Source: an uncultured Ruminiclostridium sp. (GTDB lineage: Bacteria > Bacillota > Clostridia > Oscillospirales > Ruminococcaceae). From it: DNA of 64,000 nt. Made by a program: the position numbers and the translations under genes. Shown in pieces: positions 63,176 to 64,000 of the stretch (its first letter is position 1; each line of letters opens with the position of its first letter). The stretch spans positions 62,001-126,000 of the forward strand of contig CAJTTE010000003.1 in NCBI GenBank assembly GCA_910579265.1, read 5' to 3'. The notes below the pieces were generated by a model. That model worked only from the letters and a program-made list of their open reading frames with translations. It searched no databases and was not told the DNA's origin.

Positions 63176-64000
63176 TCAGATACGCCCTAATTCCGATCTG
63201 CGTACCCATCCTAAAACATTTTCCCCTACCGGAATTCTTCCCACATTTTCCAAAGCATAACATATTCTGAAATATCCGTTGATATCCGTTCCGTCGTAAA
63301 GATAAAAAATTCCGCTTATATACCTGACGGGTGTCTGTGATCCTGCCGCCGCATACAGACCCGCATTTTCCAGCATAACGGCCTGCCCTGCCCGATATCC
63401 GCCCCCGCCGTTATTATCGGATTTTAGCTCAGAAGCGTTTACCCATCCATATGTTCCGCTTCCGTCAAGACTTATTACATGATACGGGTGGGTCGCTCCC
63501 TTGGCTCTATTTGATATGCGTACCTTTCCCGGAAATGCGGGAACTCCGATGTCCGCCGTGCTTGCTCTGTACTGAAAGCCTCCCGAAAAAAAGGCTTCAC
63601 TTCCCAGAGGTAGCATCTTATCGCCGTCTCCGCCTCCCCCCGAAGAATTATCTCCATAATCCTTATAGCAGATATCCGCATCTGCCTCATACCCGTCTAT
63701 ATTTTCAACGCCCCATTGCCACATGATCTGTCCGTAATTATATGAAGTGTTTTTATCGGGACTGCCGGTCCAGTGTGCCAGCCATATTTCATATCTGTCC
63801 GTAAGCCTGCTTTTATCCACATAGCTTTCGAGCCAGGAAGGGTTGATATATACGCCCGCTGTATATCCCGCCGCTTTTACCTTCTCGCAGAATTCCGTTA
63901 TAATATCCGTTCTTATCTCTTTGTCAAGCGCTTCTATCTGATCCCCGTCCTCCATATCGTAAAAAACGGGATAATCCGGCGAGTAATCCTTTATCGCGTC
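63176..64000 (-). CDS. GH25 lysozyme (C-terminal part, runs off the window)
   Basis: 274 residues are visible; the 5' end is beyond 64000. GH25 motifs: PVFYDMED (catalytic acid residues), KAAGYTAGVYIN, WLAHWTGSPDKNTSYN and IMWQWGVENIDGYEADADIC. A Gly/Asp linker leads to a C-terminal SH3-like or similar beta domain (about the last 150 residues). It cleaves peptidoglycan and is likely exported. The last codons (LGRI stop) come from the end of element B, TTAGGGCGTATCTGA. Confidence 0.92.
   Translation of the reverse strand, partial: DAIKDYSPDYPVFYDMEDGDQIEALDKEIRTDIITEFCEKVKAAGYTAGVYINPSWLESYVDKSRLTDRYEIWLAHWTGSPDKNTSYNYGQIMWQWGVENIDGYEADADICYKDYGDNSSGGGGDGDKMLPLGSEAFFSGGFQYRASTADIGVPAFPGKVRISNRAKGATHPYHVISLDGSGTYGWVNASELKSDNNGGGGYRAGQAVMLENAGLYAAAGSQTPVRYISGIFYLYDGTDINGYFRICYALENVGRIPVGENVLGWVRRSELGRI

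Larger units (their letters stand above)
62747..63187. repeat. Element B containing elements C and D
   Basis: Left part GGAGCTATCCGAAAAGCC ... GATAGCTGTC (to 62826), then C (62830-62921) and D (62925-63084), then AAGGGACAAAAGTGAAATACC ... TTTTTCAGATACGCCC. TTA occurs at each junction. Removing C and D restores one continuous B. The right end overlaps the 3' end of the GH25 gene. Confidence 0.88.

Noticed and set aside
1..64000. tRNA, rRNA genes and replication origins
   Set aside because: No cloverleaf-type or rRNA sequence, DnaA-box cluster or parS-like set was recognised on reading.

Overview
The window comes from a motile, endospore-forming, Gram-positive anaerobe of the class Clostridia, most like the Oscillospiraceae/Ruminococcaceae. 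The evidence is a flagellar basal-body operon, a full chemotaxis operon with cheB, spoVAC/D/E, gerW (ytfJ), a sporulation-type D,D-carboxypeptidase, AGGAGG-type ribosome sites and a secreted GH16 beta-glucanase with a ricin-type lectin tail. Exact species cannot be told from sequence alone.

Layout. 1-6181 (minus): flgB-flgC-fliE-fliF-fliG-fliH-fliI, with unusually wide spacers. 6.7-9.4 kb: repeats, one membrane protein and decayed DNA. 9.4-12.4 kb (plus): a PilZ protein and a membrane diguanylate cyclase behind a structured leader. 12.5-21.4 kb (plus): a ParA ATPase, a ComFB-like protein, cheA (with two P2 domains), cheW, cheR, cheB and a chemoreceptor. 21.4-27.0 kb: an IS200 remnant, an FabG-like reductase and a heterodimeric ABC exporter (minus). 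28-31.3 kb (plus): a LacI-sensor/GGDEF fusion and the GH16 enzyme. 31.8-33.4 kb: a CI/LexA-type repressor divergent from two small phage-like genes. 33.6-36.2 kb: spoVAC, spoVAD and spoVAE. 37.3-40.2 kb (minus): a large cell-surface FN3 protein with three 207-bp repeats. 40.7-43.3 kb: a FliK-like and an FlhB-C-terminal-like protein. 43.5-49.0 kb (plus): an acyltransferase and a four-gene small-secreted-protein/ABC operon resembling lactococcin-972 loci. 49.1-52.3 kb (minus): three transcarboxylase/decarboxylase-type subunits. 52.5-60.3 kb (minus): M50-like, scpA, scpB, DUF2953, gerW, dacF, rluB and a small gene. 60.7-61.9 kb (minus): YkgJ-like and tcdA. 63.2-64.0 kb: the end of a GH25 lysozyme.

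The most striking structure is a swarm of short non-coding, inverted-repeat-ended elements, here called A to D, with looser families E to G. They sit in most intergenic gaps and carry no transposase. Their target duplications (A: YTAA; C and D: TTA/TAA) resemble those of IS5/Tourist-type elements, and they are inserted into one another. The nesting gives a relative order of arrival (B before D, D before C; A is inserted in B and abuts D). Very short derivatives consist of little more than the two ends; one of these forms the hairpin between two convergent operons. Element B supplies the last codons and stop of the GH25 lysozyme gene, and elements split spoVAD from spoVAE and scpA from scpB.

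Other points: an M50-family membrane protein that has lost both zinc-binding motifs, a leader before the PilZ gene that looks like a riboswitch or attenuator, an attenuator-like hairpin before the transcarboxylase operon, and several proteins implicated in c-di-GMP signalling (PilZ, two GGDEF proteins and a ComFB-like protein) next to motility genes.
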